From positions 1 through 63,072 of the IMG/VR virus record IMGVR_UViG_3300044815_000135: 63,072 nucleotides of DNA. One strand, given 5' to 3'. This DNA comes from a virus. The notes under the pieces were generated by a model. It saw only the letters and a list, made by a program, of their open reading frames with translations, was not told where the DNA came from and did no database searches. Position numbers and translations under genes: made by a program. This document shows, in pieces, positions 47,514 to 56,745 of the stretch (position 1 is the first letter of the stretch; each line of letters begins with the position of its first letter).

Positions 47514-48206
47514 TTAAAGCGAGGGATAGAATTCCTTCAAAGCATCATCAGTTGGCTTCTTCTGGCGATTAGAACCACCAAATTGACCACCTGTTTCTTG
47601 CCCATCATCAGTACCCGAGGTAATGAAATGAGGTTTCTTAAGTGAAAGCTCCTTTACCAATTTCTCTACTGACTTGACATCAATAGTAATATCGGATGGA
47701 TCATCCTCATCTTGTGTAAAAATGATTTTGGATCGATTAACCCCATCGATTGCATCAGCAGGATCAATAAACTTTAGCTTTTCAGCTGCAGCCTTAATTT
47801 CTGCGTTCTGGTCACGAATCAAAAGCCCAGAGGCCAACTTGGCAACTTTCTCAGTTGCGAGCTTTTCCTTAGCCTGAGCTCTTTGGATGTCAGTCATCTT
47901 AGCTTGATCGCGCGCATCCTTCTCCTTCTGGAGTTTGGTAGCGAGTTTTTCAGCTGCTTTCCGGTCTTTACGTTCCTTATCCAGGGCCGTTTTTAAACCG
48001 GTGACATCTTCAGGTTTTTCTTCATCCTCTTCATTCTCTTCAGATTCATCTTCAGTTTCTTCGGAATTCTCTTCCTCAGTATTTTCTGATTCAGAACCTT
48101 CTGTCTCAGTTTCCCCATTTTCCTCAGCTCCAGAGATCACCTCGGGAAGTTGGCGGATTAAGCCACCTTTAGTAAGGTGGTCAAGAGGAATCCTCAGCTT
48201 GTTCAT
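47514..48206 (-). CDS. capsid scaffolding protein
   Basis: 230 residues from MNKLRIPL (AAAGG upstream). A Glu/Ser-rich disordered N-terminal third, a long Lys/Glu/Ala coiled coil (TALDKERKDRKAAEKLATKL...), and a C-terminal region (FIDPADAIDGVNRSKI; KPTDDALKEFYPSL) typical of DUF4355-like scaffolds between portal and capsid genes. No protease motif was seen. Confidence 0.85.
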   Translation of the reverse strand: MNKLRIPLDHLTKGGLIRQLPEVISGAEENGETETEGSESENTEEENSEETEDESEENEEDEEKPEDVTGLKTALDKERKDRKAAEKLATKLQKEKDARDQAKMTDIQRAQAKEKLATEKVAKLASGLLIRDQNAEIKAAAEKLKFIDPADAIDGVNRSKIIFTQDEDDPSDITIDVKSVEKLVKELSLKKPHFITSGTDDGQETGGQFGGSNRQKKPTDDALKEFYPSL

Positions 48207-48231
48207 GATAACCTTTCTTACGCATCCCGCG

Positions 48232-49827
48232 TTATTTCGAAGCATCCCGCTTCTTGTTTATTGCCTCAGTACCTGAACTTTCATTCGGCCGAGACTTGTT
48301 ATTACTACCGTTTTTTGATCCTGGTAGTGTATCTCCGTTAGCGTCCCCGCCTTCAGAATCCTTTGTAGCTAAGAAAGCGGCTCTCGCAGCCTCAGTTGCT
48401 TTCTTGGTCTCTTCGTCGAGCTGGTCCTGAATATTCTCAGGAAACTTGTAACCCAATTTCTCCATCTCAGAGCGGTAATATGCTCCAGGAATTAACTTTC
48501 TATCCAACATATTGTTGAGTTCATTTACTCGAGCAATTCGATCAGTTGGGAGCTTATCCCCAATTACTGGAACAATATCACCTTCTAGTTGTTCTTGCTC
48601 AAAAATAGCATGCCATGTCTTCCAATCAAAGAACAATTGAGTGAGAATGTCAATTCCCGCCTGGTCTCTTGTTTCAATCTTTGCAAGTGTTGGTATGAAC
48701 TTAATAGCAAGTGCTATACCCGACTGAGCTACCTGAGCATCAATTTTACCAAGTGCAACATCTGAAAGACCAGCTGCCTGGTTCGCCTTATCTTCAAGGT
48801 ATTTGATTTGATCTACAGCAGGAGTGATAGATCCCACACCCTCAACTCGGCGGAAATAGGAACCCTGAGGAACTTCCATCACCTTTCCAGGAGATACTTC
48901 CCATTCAGTTTCTGCTCCCTCTGAATCTACTGGACGACCTCCATCAGTTGCATATACTCCAAGGCCTTCCAGAGAAAGGGAAGCAGAAACATCAGTAGCT
49001 GCTTGAGAAACAACTTCAATCAGCCGTTCAATACCTCGAAGCTCTGATGAACCATAATCCTCACCCTGCCAACTACGGTTTTTAAACCAATAGATTGGAA
49101 TAGTTGTAATATCCTCATGCAAATACCCGAGCGGAATGGTGGTTTGAATTAACTTGGCTTTCTCACCAAATCCAAACCCATTAGTACCAAGTTCATAAAT
49201 TGCCTCTTGACGACTAATGCGCTTCTTACCATTAACCTCTTCAATTCTATACGTTAGTCGACGAAGACGAGTCTTCTGTTCAGGATCTTTTTCAATTGGG
49301 AGAGTATATTGAGTTGCAAGACTACAACCCACTAATTTACCTGGTTCATCATCATCCCAAATGGGGAAGACATTCATTGGCTCTACAGCGTTAAGAGAAA
49401 TTCGACTTCCCTTTTTCTTCTTGGGATTGGCCGTTAGATGAAAGAGGAAATCACCTCGAGCAACGCCAGTTTGCTTAGCTGCATGGAATCGGGAGTAAAA
49501 AGTCTCTCTCTTTAGAAAAGCATCTAAAGCTCGCTTAGTAGGATTAGTTTTATCCTCCGGCTTTATTCCATCTACGATGATTTGAAGCCCCTTAAGCAAG
49601 TAGTGAGAGGTAGTATCAACTACCGTACGAGCATTGGGAATGTAAATGGGGGATTCTCCCTCAAGTACACGTAAAGCAAATTGACGAGGATCATTCCAAT
49701 ACATCTCATCATATTTGATGTAAGCGGCAATTCGATCTCTATCATCTGGGGGCATCCAAGTCATCGCCGTAACTAATGACCCTATTAGGGGCTTAACGGT
49801 AGACCACTGGTTATAATCTTCACTCAT
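48232..49827 (-). CDS. portal protein
   Basis: 531 residues directly after the large terminase. YIPNARTVVDTTSHYLLKGL, GVARGDFLFHLTANPKKKKG, YWFKNRSWQGEDYGSSELRG, PQGSYFRRVEGVGSI and QAAGLSDVALGKI reproduce the SPP1-gp6/actinophage portal family. The C-terminal ~60 residues are disordered. Forms the dodecameric DNA entry vertex. Confidence 0.95.
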   Translation of the reverse strand: MSEDYNQWSTVKPLIGSLVTAMTWMPPDDRDRIAAYIKYDEMYWNDPRQFALRVLEGESPIYIPNARTVVDTTSHYLLKGLQIIVDGIKPEDKTNPTKRALDAFLKRETFYSRFHAAKQTGVARGDFLFHLTANPKKKKGSRISLNAVEPMNVFPIWDDDEPGKLVGCSLATQYTLPIEKDPEQKTRLRRLTYRIEEVNGKKRISRQEAIYELGTNGFGFGEKAKLIQTTIPLGYLHEDITTIPIYWFKNRSWQGEDYGSSELRGIERLIEVVSQAATDVSASLSLEGLGVYATDGGRPVDSEGAETEWEVSPGKVMEVPQGSYFRRVEGVGSITPAVDQIKYLEDKANQAAGLSDVALGKIDAQVAQSGIALAIKFIPTLAKIETRDQAGIDILTQLFFDWKTWHAIFEQEQLEGDIVPVIGDKLPTDRIARVNELNNMLDRKLIPGAYYRSEMEKLGYKFPENIQDQLDEETKKATEAARAAFLATKDSEGGDANGDTLPGSKNGSNNKSRPNESSGTEAINKKRDASK

Positions 49828-51218
49828 GCTGCACGTCTCCTAACGCCTATTCTACTTTGTCGACTATGTCGATTACCTGCAGTAGAGAACTGCTCCATAT
49901 GACCCTTGAAGAATCGTCCTAGTGCCTCAGGTCCATGGTTATCAACATCCATCGGAATTTCACTAATATTTCTCATGTCATTATGCGACTCTGGCCATCT
50001 GTAGCCTTCTCGCATTTCCCAGATAAGACGAGTACATGACTTATCTATCCGAAGCTGTGCCACCTTTTCTGGATGGTCGTCTGGAAGATGTTCGGGACGT
50101 CGTTTCAAAGCCGAACGAATCAGCTGAAGACGAAGCTTAATTTCACCACCAGTATTCGCCTTAGTACTAATATTTAAGTGTCGTCTGAGGATTGCTGCAT
50201 CATCTGGGGATGATGGGTCTACATAGATAGCAAGGCATTTGCTCATTAAGGGATGATGCTTTAGCTCATTTCGAGCAATGTCCTCAGTATCACGAAGTCG
50301 GAATCGATGTTCACCAATAACGTAGATATTGTGATTCATAGGATCTTCTTGAATCCAAAGCCAAACCCAGTCATTGGTATAACCGAAGTCTACTGCCCCA
50401 TAGAGAGGCCAATCATAGTTGTAGTTAAATGTGCCAATGTGGTAATCATCATCCCATTCCTTCATTACGCGACCGCGCTTGAGGATGAATTCACCACCAT
50501 ATTGCCGACGGAATTCATCCTCCGTTAGATCATCTTCAGCATCTAAGATTTCAGGATCATTACGTCCACCTGGGAATACTGTGGTATTAGTCCATGAGGG
50601 GAGTTGCCAAGATTTCCACTGAGGATTATTTGCTTTACCTTTTAAGTAACCCCAGTAAAGAAGATTAGTATCATTAGCATCTTCAGGAACTCCTGACATC
50701 ATACTAATACCACGCTTATCCGATAATGCAGGTCGTACATACTCGGTAAAAGTTTTACGTTTATGTCGACCAGCTTCAGATAAAAGCACGAAATCCAGAC
50801 CTTCACCAACCAAGCTTTCTGGATGCCGAGCAGATCGACATTGAAGATCAAAGCCCCAGTTGGTGGCAATGTGCATGTTGCCATTCTCTGTATTATTTAA
50901 GAATTTACTAGAGATGGTATCAATGCCAAGCTTTTTGAATGTATCATAAACAATACGGAACTCTTTCTCCGCATCAGGGTATTCTGGCCCAATAATCCAG
51001 CCTCGCATTGGCTGCCCAAGATAGTTACGCACAAAAGCCATGCATTCCATCTCTTTACCACCAAAAAGAGACTTGCCCCACCGTCGCCCATTGCTAAGAA
51101 CACGATGTCGAGTATTGTCATAATGCACAAGTGACTGCCCCGGGTGTGGAGTGTAATCTGTAGCTTCAAACCACTTGTCTTTACGAAAAAGTTTGCCTTC
51201 TCCCGGCATTACTAGCAT
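49824..51218 (-). CDS. terL: terminase large subunit
   Basis: 464 residues from the ATG preceded by AAAGGAGTTGCC. Walker A GRRWGKS (44-50), Walker B DFVLLSEAG (142-150, with Glu at the catalytic position), coupling region MMSGVPED, and the RNase H-like nuclease with AVDFGYTND (about 275-283) and YVDPSSPDD. Packages DNA together with the small subunit encoded at 54.7 kb. Confidence 0.95.
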   Translation of the reverse strand: MLVMPGEGKLFRKDKWFEATDYTPHPGQSLVHYDNTRHRVLSNGRRWGKSLFGGKEMECMAFVRNYLGQPMRGWIIGPEYPDAEKEFRIVYDTFKKLGIDTISSKFLNNTENGNMHIATNWGFDLQCRSARHPESLVGEGLDFVLLSEAGRHKRKTFTEYVRPALSDKRGISMMSGVPEDANDTNLLYWGYLKGKANNPQWKSWQLPSWTNTTVFPGGRNDPEILDAEDDLTEDEFRRQYGGEFILKRGRVMKEWDDDYHIGTFNYNYDWPLYGAVDFGYTNDWVWLWIQEDPMNHNIYVIGEHRFRLRDTEDIARNELKHHPLMSKCLAIYVDPSSPDDAAILRRHLNISTKANTGGEIKLRLQLIRSALKRRPEHLPDDHPEKVAQLRIDKSCTRLIWEMREGYRWPESHNDMRNISEIPMDVDNHGPEALGRFFKGHMEQFSTAGNRHSRQSRIGVRRRAA

Positions 51219-51301
51219 GGCAACTCCTTTCGTAATATGAGTCAAATACCCGTCACCTGATTGCGGGGCGATTAGAAGTCAACTGGATGACTCCTAAGGG
51301 C

Positions 51302-51331
51302 ATGCTATATGATCGTCGATCGTTCGCCCAA
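51302..51331 (-). promoter_or_regulatory. promoter TTGGGC-N18-TAGCAT upstream of terL
   Basis: -35 at 51326-51331, -10 at 51302-51307, leaving a ~85-base leader before terL. Would allow packaging and head genes to be expressed separately from the lysis genes. Confidence 0.5.
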
Positions 51332-51350
51332 CATGATAAGTCCCTAAAAC

Positions 51351-51629
51351 TTAGATCTTGGTTTCCTTGTAGCGATTAGCATTATCTCTAATGATACGTT
51401 GAGCTCGTTCAACTTGCTCGGGAGTTGGTTTAGGTACTTCATTGGGATCAAAGCGAACTACTCCTTGCCAATATCCAGGATCAACTGGCATATGACTATC
51501 CTCAGTTTGCCCTGTAGTTGAAAGTAGTCGAAGCTTGTCCGAAGCAGATAAGGCATCATTACCCTTGGGAAATACCCCGTTGGGCATAGGTCCTGCTCCA
51601 CCATATTCTGATTGTTCCACACCAGCCAT
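51351..51629 (-). CDS. small hypothetical protein
   Basis: 92 residues: Gly/Pro-rich start (EYGGAGPMPNGVFPKGNDAL), then PDPGYWQG-like centre and a C-terminal helix (PTPEQVERAQRIIRDNANRY). Lies between holin and terL; a small conserved actinophage protein in this place is common, function unknown. Confidence 0.7.
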   Translation of the reverse strand: MAGVEQSEYGGAGPMPNGVFPKGNDALSASDKLRLLSTTGQTEDSHMPVDPGYWQGVVRFDPNEVPKPTPEQVERAQRIIRDNANRYKETKI

Positions 51630-51660
51630 TGTAAATCCTTTCTTGTTTAACGAGCCAAAG

Positions 51661-51694
51661 GGCCCCGGAAGGGGAGTAGAATCCCTCCGGAGCC
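51661..51694 (-). terminator. strong stem-loop after the lysis genes
   Basis: On the minus strand GGCTCCGGA pairs with TTCCGGGGCC (nine pairs, one G-T), continued by GGG/CCC, and is followed by CTTTGG. Separates lysis genes from the next transcription unit. Confidence 0.75.
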
Positions 51695-51787
51695 CCTCAG
51701 TAGATTGGGATCACCCCCTACTGGCAGCTATCACACTGCAATAGATCCATTGGGTCGACGGGGACGGAATAACCACCCACATTGTCA

Positions 51788-52183
51788 TCATTGTCCACCT
51801 GGGATATCTTCTTTCTTCATTGTGACCCCACCGGCAGTAACTTTACTGTCGTTTTCTTCTTCAGCAGCTTTGGCAACCAATGTGGTTTGGATGGCCTCAG
51901 CGTATTTCTTACTAACTCCATTAGCCAATACATTGAAATAAGCATCTGCCCCTGAAACGATAGCAGTAAGGAGAATGGAAGCAGCGGCAAAACCTAATAC
52001 TACCCAATCTACTGTTGCTATTTCAGTAACTGTAACCCCAGCTCCTAGTAAACTACCAATGAGAGCAGAACCACGAATGGTTTGCCCAAAGGTACGAAAA
52101 AAGGCCACTGCAGCAACTAATCGATTCTCTTTAGGAGCAAGAGCCTCCATCAACTTAGTCCAAAAACCTGGTTCTTTATCCAT
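51788..52183 (-). CDS. holin
   Basis: 131 residues, two hydrophobic helices (about 39-60 and 64-90 including VDWVVLGFAAASILLTAIVS), an N-terminal amphipathic segment and a charged C-terminal tail ending KKEDIPGGQ. Directly follows the endolysin gene, as actinophage r1t-type holins do. Would permeabilise the membrane to release or activate the endolysin. Confidence 0.75.
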   Translation of the reverse strand: MDKEPGFWTKLMEALAPKENRLVAAVAFFRTFGQTIRGSALIGSLLGAGVTVTEIATVDWVVLGFAAASILLTAIVSGADAYFNVLANGVSKKYAEAIQTTLVAKAAEEENDSKVTAGGVTMKKEDIPGGQ

Positions 52184-52194
52184 ATTGTTCCTTT

Positions 52195-53070
52195 CTAATT
52201 GGCAATCTGTTTGATGACTTCGGTAGCAATTGAGACCTCAGTTGGAGGCTTTGGAATGGCAGCAATCGCATCGAGGATTTTTTTCTCAGTTGCGAGTAGA
52301 TCGGCCTTGGTAACTGAGGATGAAGAGGATGGAGGAATTACTGGATCGAGGCTAGTGATTCCATTGACAGAGGGATCGGTGAATGTGCTTGAGTGAGACC
52401 ACAATACATTACCTCCATCTTCGGCATCATCGACCAAAAACCATTTATTACTCCCAGGAGCAGGACAAGTTTCTGAAATAATGAAATGTGTCGGATCAAG
52501 ATCGGTGCGATAGCCAGTCACTAACATTGGAGTGTTAAAGGTGAGCAAATCGGGATAGAGATTGTCGGGCTCGCCGGTTTTAGGAATGGTTGGACCTGTG
52601 CGGCGCTTTGAGTTGGTTGCTCCAACGGTGCGAGTGTTCGGTGCCACGGTATAGTTCTCCTTCTGATAGGGCTGCTCGTCGACACGGACGCCGTCAAGCC
52701 ATAGTTCTGAATGCAGATGCTTCGACTTCACCCCATTGATTACTGGGATGAGAGAGCCGGTGTTGCCCATAACGCCGATCTGCTGGCCTCGCTTCACTCT
52801 AGTGGGCTTCAATGCAGTTCCTACTGCCACGTCCTGTCGAGACAGATGGCAGTATCGAGTCTGGGTGACACCCTTGATGATAGGGCCATGGTCGATGATG
52901 ATGATCTTTCCATAATCGGTAAGCGTGCGAACGTCGACAACGACACCGTCTGCCATTGCATATACAGCATCACCTTGACCCCAGCCCCAGTCAGTACCAT
53001 GGTGACCACCAACACCGAACGCTTTATTTGCCTCGGTATCATTAGAGGGTCGAGCAAGTCTTCCAGGCAT
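52195..53070 (-). CDS. M23-family endolysin
   Basis: 291 residues. LytM/M23 zinc peptidase core: HHGTD (His23, Asp27), YCHLS (His75) and HLHSELW (His118, His120), giving the H-x3-D and H-x-H ligands. A linker (about 140-175) leads to a second domain with SH3b-like features (MLVTGYRTDLDPTHFIISET; SNKWFLVDDAEDGG), probably cell-wall binding, and a Ser-rich, helical tail. Cleaves peptide cross-bridges in host peptidoglycan. It has no signal peptide, so it needs the holin. Confidence 0.9.
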   Translation of the reverse strand: MPGRLARPSNDTEANKAFGVGGHHGTDWGWGQGDAVYAMADGVVVDVRTLTDYGKIIIIDHGPIIKGVTQTRYCHLSRQDVAVGTALKPTRVKRGQQIGVMGNTGSLIPVINGVKSKHLHSELWLDGVRVDEQPYQKENYTVAPNTRTVGATNSKRRTGPTIPKTGEPDNLYPDLLTFNTPMLVTGYRTDLDPTHFIISETCPAPGSNKWFLVDDAEDGGNVLWSHSSTFTDPSVNGITSLDPVIPPSSSSSVTKADLLATEKKILDAIAAIPKPPTEVSIATEVIKQIAN

Positions 53071-53084
53071 TATATTTCCTTAGT

Positions 53085-53525
53085 TTATGAGGCTTTAGGT
53101 TGTGTAGTCTCAAGTTCAGCCAATTGCTCTTCAGTAAGAATAATGTTATTCTGTTTTACTATAGACCTTAATAGTCTAATCAATCGTCGTTGATTGGCAT
53201 TAACAGTAGATAATTCCCTCTTATACTTGGCTACTTCTGACTTATGATCTTTTTCCATTTGTTCCATTTTATCAATGGCTTCATCTCGGTCATGATTAGA
53301 TCGATCCAATAGATCTTTATAAGCAGGCAGGGCGGCATTAAATTGATCTACAGTAAGAGCACCTTCTTGAACTTTAACAGTAGATTCTGCAGTAATTTCG
53401 TCTACTTTCAATCTTCTATTAGCCCCCTTTTGTTGAAGAAATGCCCATACAAACCCTGATGGCCCTAAGACAAAAGCAGCGAGAGTTAAAACATCTCCAA
53501 CCCAGCCTGGCAAAAAGCCAAACAT
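53085..53525 (-). CDS. membrane-anchored coiled-coil protein (lysis cassette)
   Basis: 146 residues: N-terminal transmembrane helix (about 3-29), a polar region and a long coiled coil (LLDRSNHDRDEAIDKMEQME...). In this position it could be a second holin or a spanin-like protein, but Gram-positive-type hosts have no outer membrane, so a regulator or antiholin is as likely. Confidence 0.65.
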   Translation of the reverse strand: MFGFLPGWVGDVLTLAAFVLGPSGFVWAFLQQKGANRRLKVDEITAESTVKVQEGALTVDQFNAALPAYKDLLDRSNHDRDEAIDKMEQMEKDHKSEVAKYKRELSTVNANQRRLIRLLRSIVKQNNIILTEEQLAELETTQPKAS

Positions 53526-54031
53526 TAGATACCTTCGATCAAGGGGGGTAAGTTCTTAGCCTTGCGTTCTCTTTCTTGTCTTACTAGTAAAACGATGACA
53601 ACAATAGTTCGACAGGTGGGAAGTACCATAATAGACCAAATCAAAAACCATCCGGCAAATGATCCATCACCTTCAATTACATTTTTCAGTATAAAATATA
53701 GATACAGAGCAATCAGTCCACCAAAACTTGCTCCAAAGAATAACTCTATCCGGGCAAGATGAGGCCAGAAAGTAGCTCCTAAACAAGAAGGCGCAGCGGT
53801 AATTAAAACTAAAACTGAAAACCAAAATTGGAAATGGTCACCCTCAGCTTTTACTATAGTTGGTAAACCATCAAATACAGAAATAACAGCCCAGAGGCTA
53901 TAAAAAGCATAGACTGTAGCACTAAAACGATGAAAAATAGTAGCAAGAACATCATTCATTGCTGTATTATCAGGGATAGATTTAAATACTGATGTGGTTA
54001 TAATGATCTTAAGCTTATTTAAGATGGTCAT
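53525..54031 (-). CDS. four-helix membrane protein
   Basis: 168 residues from the ATG after AGGAGTTATGAT. About four hydrophobic helices (FSATVYAFYSLWAVISVF; FWFSVLVLITAAPSCLGATF; FGGLIALYLYFILKNVI; WFLIWSIMVLPTCRTIVVIV) with a basic C-terminus. Similar multi-helix proteins occur in actinophage lysis cassettes. Function unknown. Confidence 0.7.
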   Translation of the reverse strand: MTILNKLKIIITTSVFKSIPDNTAMNDVLATIFHRFSATVYAFYSLWAVISVFDGLPTIVKAEGDHFQFWFSVLVLITAAPSCLGATFWPHLARIELFFGASFGGLIALYLYFILKNVIEGDGSFAGWFLIWSIMVLPTCRTIVVIVLLVRQERERKAKNLPPLIEGI

Positions 54032-54119
54032 ATCATAACTCCTGTAATGGCCTTTCACTCGATGGTGTGGGAATATAACCCAAAGTATGAGCTCATCATA
54101 TCATTGACCAGAGAATTAC

Positions 54120-54452
54120 CTAATACCAAGTGGGAATAATTTCACCCTCAACAAGAGATAATACTAGATGATAGGGAAAGGCAGTCTTCTGTCTAAGATC
54201 AATCCTACTAGGTCCAATTCCCCCTGAGGGATGTGAGTGCCAAAGAATTAGATTTGAAGTGTCAGTTTCTTTTTCTATAGCAGAAGTAATATCTGCTAAG
54301 TTTAATTCAAAAGTATTATGTGGACTGTTAGAATGATTTGACATTTCAACTACAGTACCATCGGTTAAAATTATTCCAGCAGCTTCATTAGGCGCCTGTT
54401 GGAGGATTATTCTCTTCAGATCGTCGTGGAGTCTGCCCTCGATCAGTCTCAT
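54120..54452 (-). CDS. JAMM/MPN+ metalloprotease
   Basis: 110 residues from MRLIEGRL. Complete JAMM signature: Glu23 (NEAAGII), His72 and His74 (WHSHPSGG), Ser82 and Asp85 (GPSRID). Related domains occur in lambda gpK tail-tip proteins and in deubiquitinase-like enzymes. Here it stands alone upstream of the lysis genes and has no NlpC/P60 partner. The substrate may be a phage tail protein or a host protein. Confidence 0.8.
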   Translation of the reverse strand: MRLIEGRLHDDLKRIILQQAPNEAAGIILTDGTVVEMSNHSNSPHNTFELNLADITSAIEKETDTSNLILWHSHPSGGIGPSRIDLRQKTAFPYHLVLSLVEGEIIPTWY

Positions 54453-54720
54453 TACCACCACCAAAAATATACTTAAGGTCATCTTCTTGTAAGACATTGG
54501 CACTAATTAAGCGTTCTACTAAACGCATAAGGGGACCAAGTAAAGGATCACGAACCACTTGCTGAACCATCGGATTAGGGGCTTGATTACGTGGATCTGG
54601 CCCAGGCTTTAGAGGAATTAATTCTCCCTCTATTGAGAACTTATGATTCTTATCTCCATGGTTCTCACGGATTTCATCACATACTCCACACCTATCATCC
54701 GGGGAAAGCGGCTCAGTCAT
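54388..54720 (-). CDS. hypothetical protein with CGVC start
   Basis: 110 residues: DRCGVCDEIRENHGDKNHKF has two Cys and two His (possible zinc site), then a Pro-rich middle and a helix (PLLGPLMRLVERLISANVLQ). Overlaps the JAMM frame by 65 bases. Recurrent in actinophage terminase regions; function unknown. Confidence 0.65.
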   Translation of the reverse strand: MTEPLSPDDRCGVCDEIRENHGDKNHKFSIEGELIPLKPGPDPRNQAPNPMVQQVVRDPLLGPLMRLVERLISANVLQEDDLKYIFGGGNETDRGQTPRRSEENNPPTGA

Positions 54721-55409
54721 TAAACTTCATCTTCCTCTTCATATTCAGCTTCTTCCATTTCATCACCAGTTGATAGAGCCATTGTGATACCGGGGAAATG
54801 GGCAGGCATATAATGCCCAGTAGCCATATCGGCAGGGTTAACCATAACTTGACCGAGAATACCTTGAAGCTTAACTGAAACATCGCTCTCAATACGTTGA
54901 GTCGGTTTTCCAACTACATGTTCAAGTAGGAACTTAGCAGCATCTAGTTTAGTAGACCAAGCAACTATTGGTTTACCTCGCTCATCAACATCATCATTGC
55001 CTATTAGTTCTTTAAGCAAATCTAGAGCATCGACTGTGGTAGCACGCATACTTGATTTAACAGCTGCTGTATATTTTTCCATAGCGGCTTCATGAACTGT
55101 ACGATCAATCCAGTCAGGAGTAGGTCCTGTAAAATGACCTTTAATATTACGGGGTCGACCATGAGCAAGTTCTTCAAGATCCCATTCCTCAATGGGTTTC
55201 TTGTATAGATACTCTAACTCCTGTGAACTAAGGTGCACATTTCGTTTTCGCTTACGACGAGCTCTAGCTCGAATTTGCTTAGCGGTTAGGAGTTTACCAT
55301 CAGCATCAATAGGCTTACCCGCCATATCTTCTTGGCTTTTTCCTGAGGCATGTTGAACAATATCTCTAGTTTTACTAAAGTCAAATGTTCGGGGTTGTAC
55401 CGCCACCAC
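54720..55409 (-). CDS. putative terminase small subunit
   Basis: 229 residues. Basic N-terminal segment (AKQIRARARRKRKRNVHLSS), a helical middle with MRATTVDALDLLKELI and TKLDAAKFLLEHVVGKPTQRI, the last resembling the AA..LLD.VLGKP segment of small terminases, and an acidic tail. Position at the head of the late operon fits. It would recognise the packaging site; no separate HTH is obvious. Confidence 0.65.
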   Translation of the reverse strand: MVAVQPRTFDFSKTRDIVQHASGKSQEDMAGKPIDADGKLLTAKQIRARARRKRKRNVHLSSQELEYLYKKPIEEWDLEELAHGRPRNIKGHFTGPTPDWIDRTVHEAAMEKYTAAVKSSMRATTVDALDLLKELIGNDDVDERGKPIVAWSTKLDAAKFLLEHVVGKPTQRIESDVSVKLQGILGQVMVNPADMATGHYMPAHFPGITMALSTGDEMEEAEYEEEDEV

Positions 55410-55674
55410 TCTTCTCCCTGTGAACGGCAGTACTCATACGAGCACCCCTAGTTGGAATATCTCTAGAATCCCGCTGAGTTGTTCTAGCCTTAGCATCAAC
55501 AATCGGGATAGGATCACTAGCGTAAGCCCGTTTGATTCGACCTTGTCGAACACGAAACTGATCGAGTCCCAATGCAATAGTACGCAACCGAGATTCGATC
55601 GAAGTAAGACGTCGTAGAATAAGAACCAATACGACAAAAATTGCTAGCGATGTAATCCATACCAGCCAGTCCAT
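55381..55674 (-). CDS. single-pass membrane protein
   Basis: 97 residues: N-terminal transmembrane helix (WLVWITSLAIFVVLVLIL), then a basic cytoplasmic part (LRRLTSIESRLRTIALGLDQ). First gene of the late operon, with AAAGGAGG as ribosome-binding site and TATGAT about 20 bases further upstream. Function unknown. Confidence 0.7.
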   Translation of the reverse strand: MDWLVWITSLAIFVVLVLILRRLTSIESRLRTIALGLDQFRVRQGRIKRAYASDPIPIVDAKARTTQRDSRDIPTRGARMSTAVHREKSGGGTTPNI

Positions 55675-55831
55675 TGCGGCCTCCTTTATGTTAGGATGAC
55701 CGTATCATAGTCCGAGCTTTGATTGCAAGGAGCAACCTAATCGCTTGAACTAATTAGCTAAGCAATGACTCGATAAATGGCTATTGGCAATTTATAGGCT
55801 ACTTGAGGATGCACCCAAAGGCATCTCCTCG

Positions 55832-55858
55832 CATAATCAACGATTATATGCGAGCGCC
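55832..55858. terminator. CTCGCATA...TATGCGAG inverted repeat
   Basis: Eight-bp stem overlapping the last codons of the 166-residue gene, in front of the late promoter region; probably ends the upstream transcript. Confidence 0.55.
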
Positions 55859-56344
55859 TAATTCATATAGTTCTGTAAGATCATCAGGGATGATGATATC
55901 TAGGGGTTCAGTTAGAGGCATCATTGCCATCTCGAACTCTAGCATATCAAGAGGGTTGTCATATGAGACAATTACTCCCTCAGTAACTGGCTTACTAAGC
56001 CAATCAATTGGCTCATCTTGCCATCGTACCTGCATTTCATGAACCTTGCAGATCACAATGGTGGTAGAGCCTTCGAACTTCTTAGCGAATCGCCCACAAG
56101 AGGGGCAATGAATGTTGTGTCGGTAATTGGGTTTAGGTGGTTCAACATCAGGGCAGAATACTTCTACCATGGTTTGATCTAAAGCAAGGTTGAGGGTTTC
56201 CTCAACAGCTTCTTGCTTGGATTGTAGGTGGCGTATTCTCAGATAAGTAACAGCTTGGATAGTTCCTAGTGTTCCACTATAAGCAAAGGCAAGTAGCGCT
56301 AATACTAGTAATACCATTCCAATCTGTAATTCTTGCTCAGTCAT
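55844..56344 (-). CDS. membrane-anchored zinc-binding protein
   Basis: 166 residues: N-terminal transmembrane helix (about 10-32), short coiled coil (RHLQSKQEAVEETLNLAL), then HNIHCPSCGRFAKKFEGSTT...CKVHEMQV (C-x2-C...C-x2-H zinc site) and an acidic C-terminal part. Lies just after the RNA cluster. Function unknown. Confidence 0.7.
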   Translation of the reverse strand: MTEQELQIGMVLLVLALLAFAYSGTLGTIQAVTYLRIRHLQSKQEAVEETLNLALDQTMVEVFCPDVEPPKPNYRHNIHCPSCGRFAKKFEGSTTIVICKVHEMQVRWQDEPIDWLSKPVTEGVIVSYDNPLDMLEFEMAMMPLTEPLDIIIPDDLTELYELGARI

Positions 56345-56640
56345 TTTAGCTCCTAAGTCAGTTTGGCGGGTATCGCGGAATCTGTACCATCATCGATTTC
56401 CCATACCCACTACCAGAGGTACATAACCTAGTAGGTTCTAATCGCCTAAACATCGCCGTGACAGGGCGTGAATGACTTGTTCCTATTCCTCTTTCGGGAG
56501 GCGGGCTTAATCCGGTGGAACCACTACCTTTGAGCTGAGTCCTGCGCTTTGTTTCCTCACGCTTCCTTCGAGAAGTCTCACCTCGGTATCGGCCATAGGT
56601 ACGAATCCATTTAAGGATCAATCTCAAATACCCTTAGTAC
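56345..56640 (-). ncRNA. possible structured RNA segment (no convincing gene)
   Basis: The only ORF here (56358-56627, 89 codons, Arg/Ser/Gly/Pro-rich) differs in composition from every real gene nearby and has no ribosome-binding site. Paired segments are visible on the minus strand: GGTAC TAAGG...CCTTA...GTACC upstream, CCTC-CCGAAA-GAGG, and AACCT-ACT-AGGTT. Probably untranslated; the boundaries are guesses. Confidence 0.3.
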
Positions 56641-56745
56641 CTTATTCGTTTCACGGAGAATCAGGCCGCTGGGTGACTATAGAGGATGAATTGCGTCATT
56701 TATCAGTGTCATTCTGAGAGCACTGCACCAGATCTTTAATTAGAT

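Noticed and set aside
51726-51790. Possible 20-residue CxxC micro-ORF between holin and terminator
   Set aside because: A reading ending DPMDLLQCDSCQ is protein-like but has no ATG or ribosome-binding site; too little evidence.
56358-56627. 89-codon open frame next to the tRNA cluster
   Set aside because: Arg/Ser/Pro-rich composition unlike the neighbours, no ribosome-binding site, and paired segments suggesting RNA structure; kept only as a possible structured RNA.
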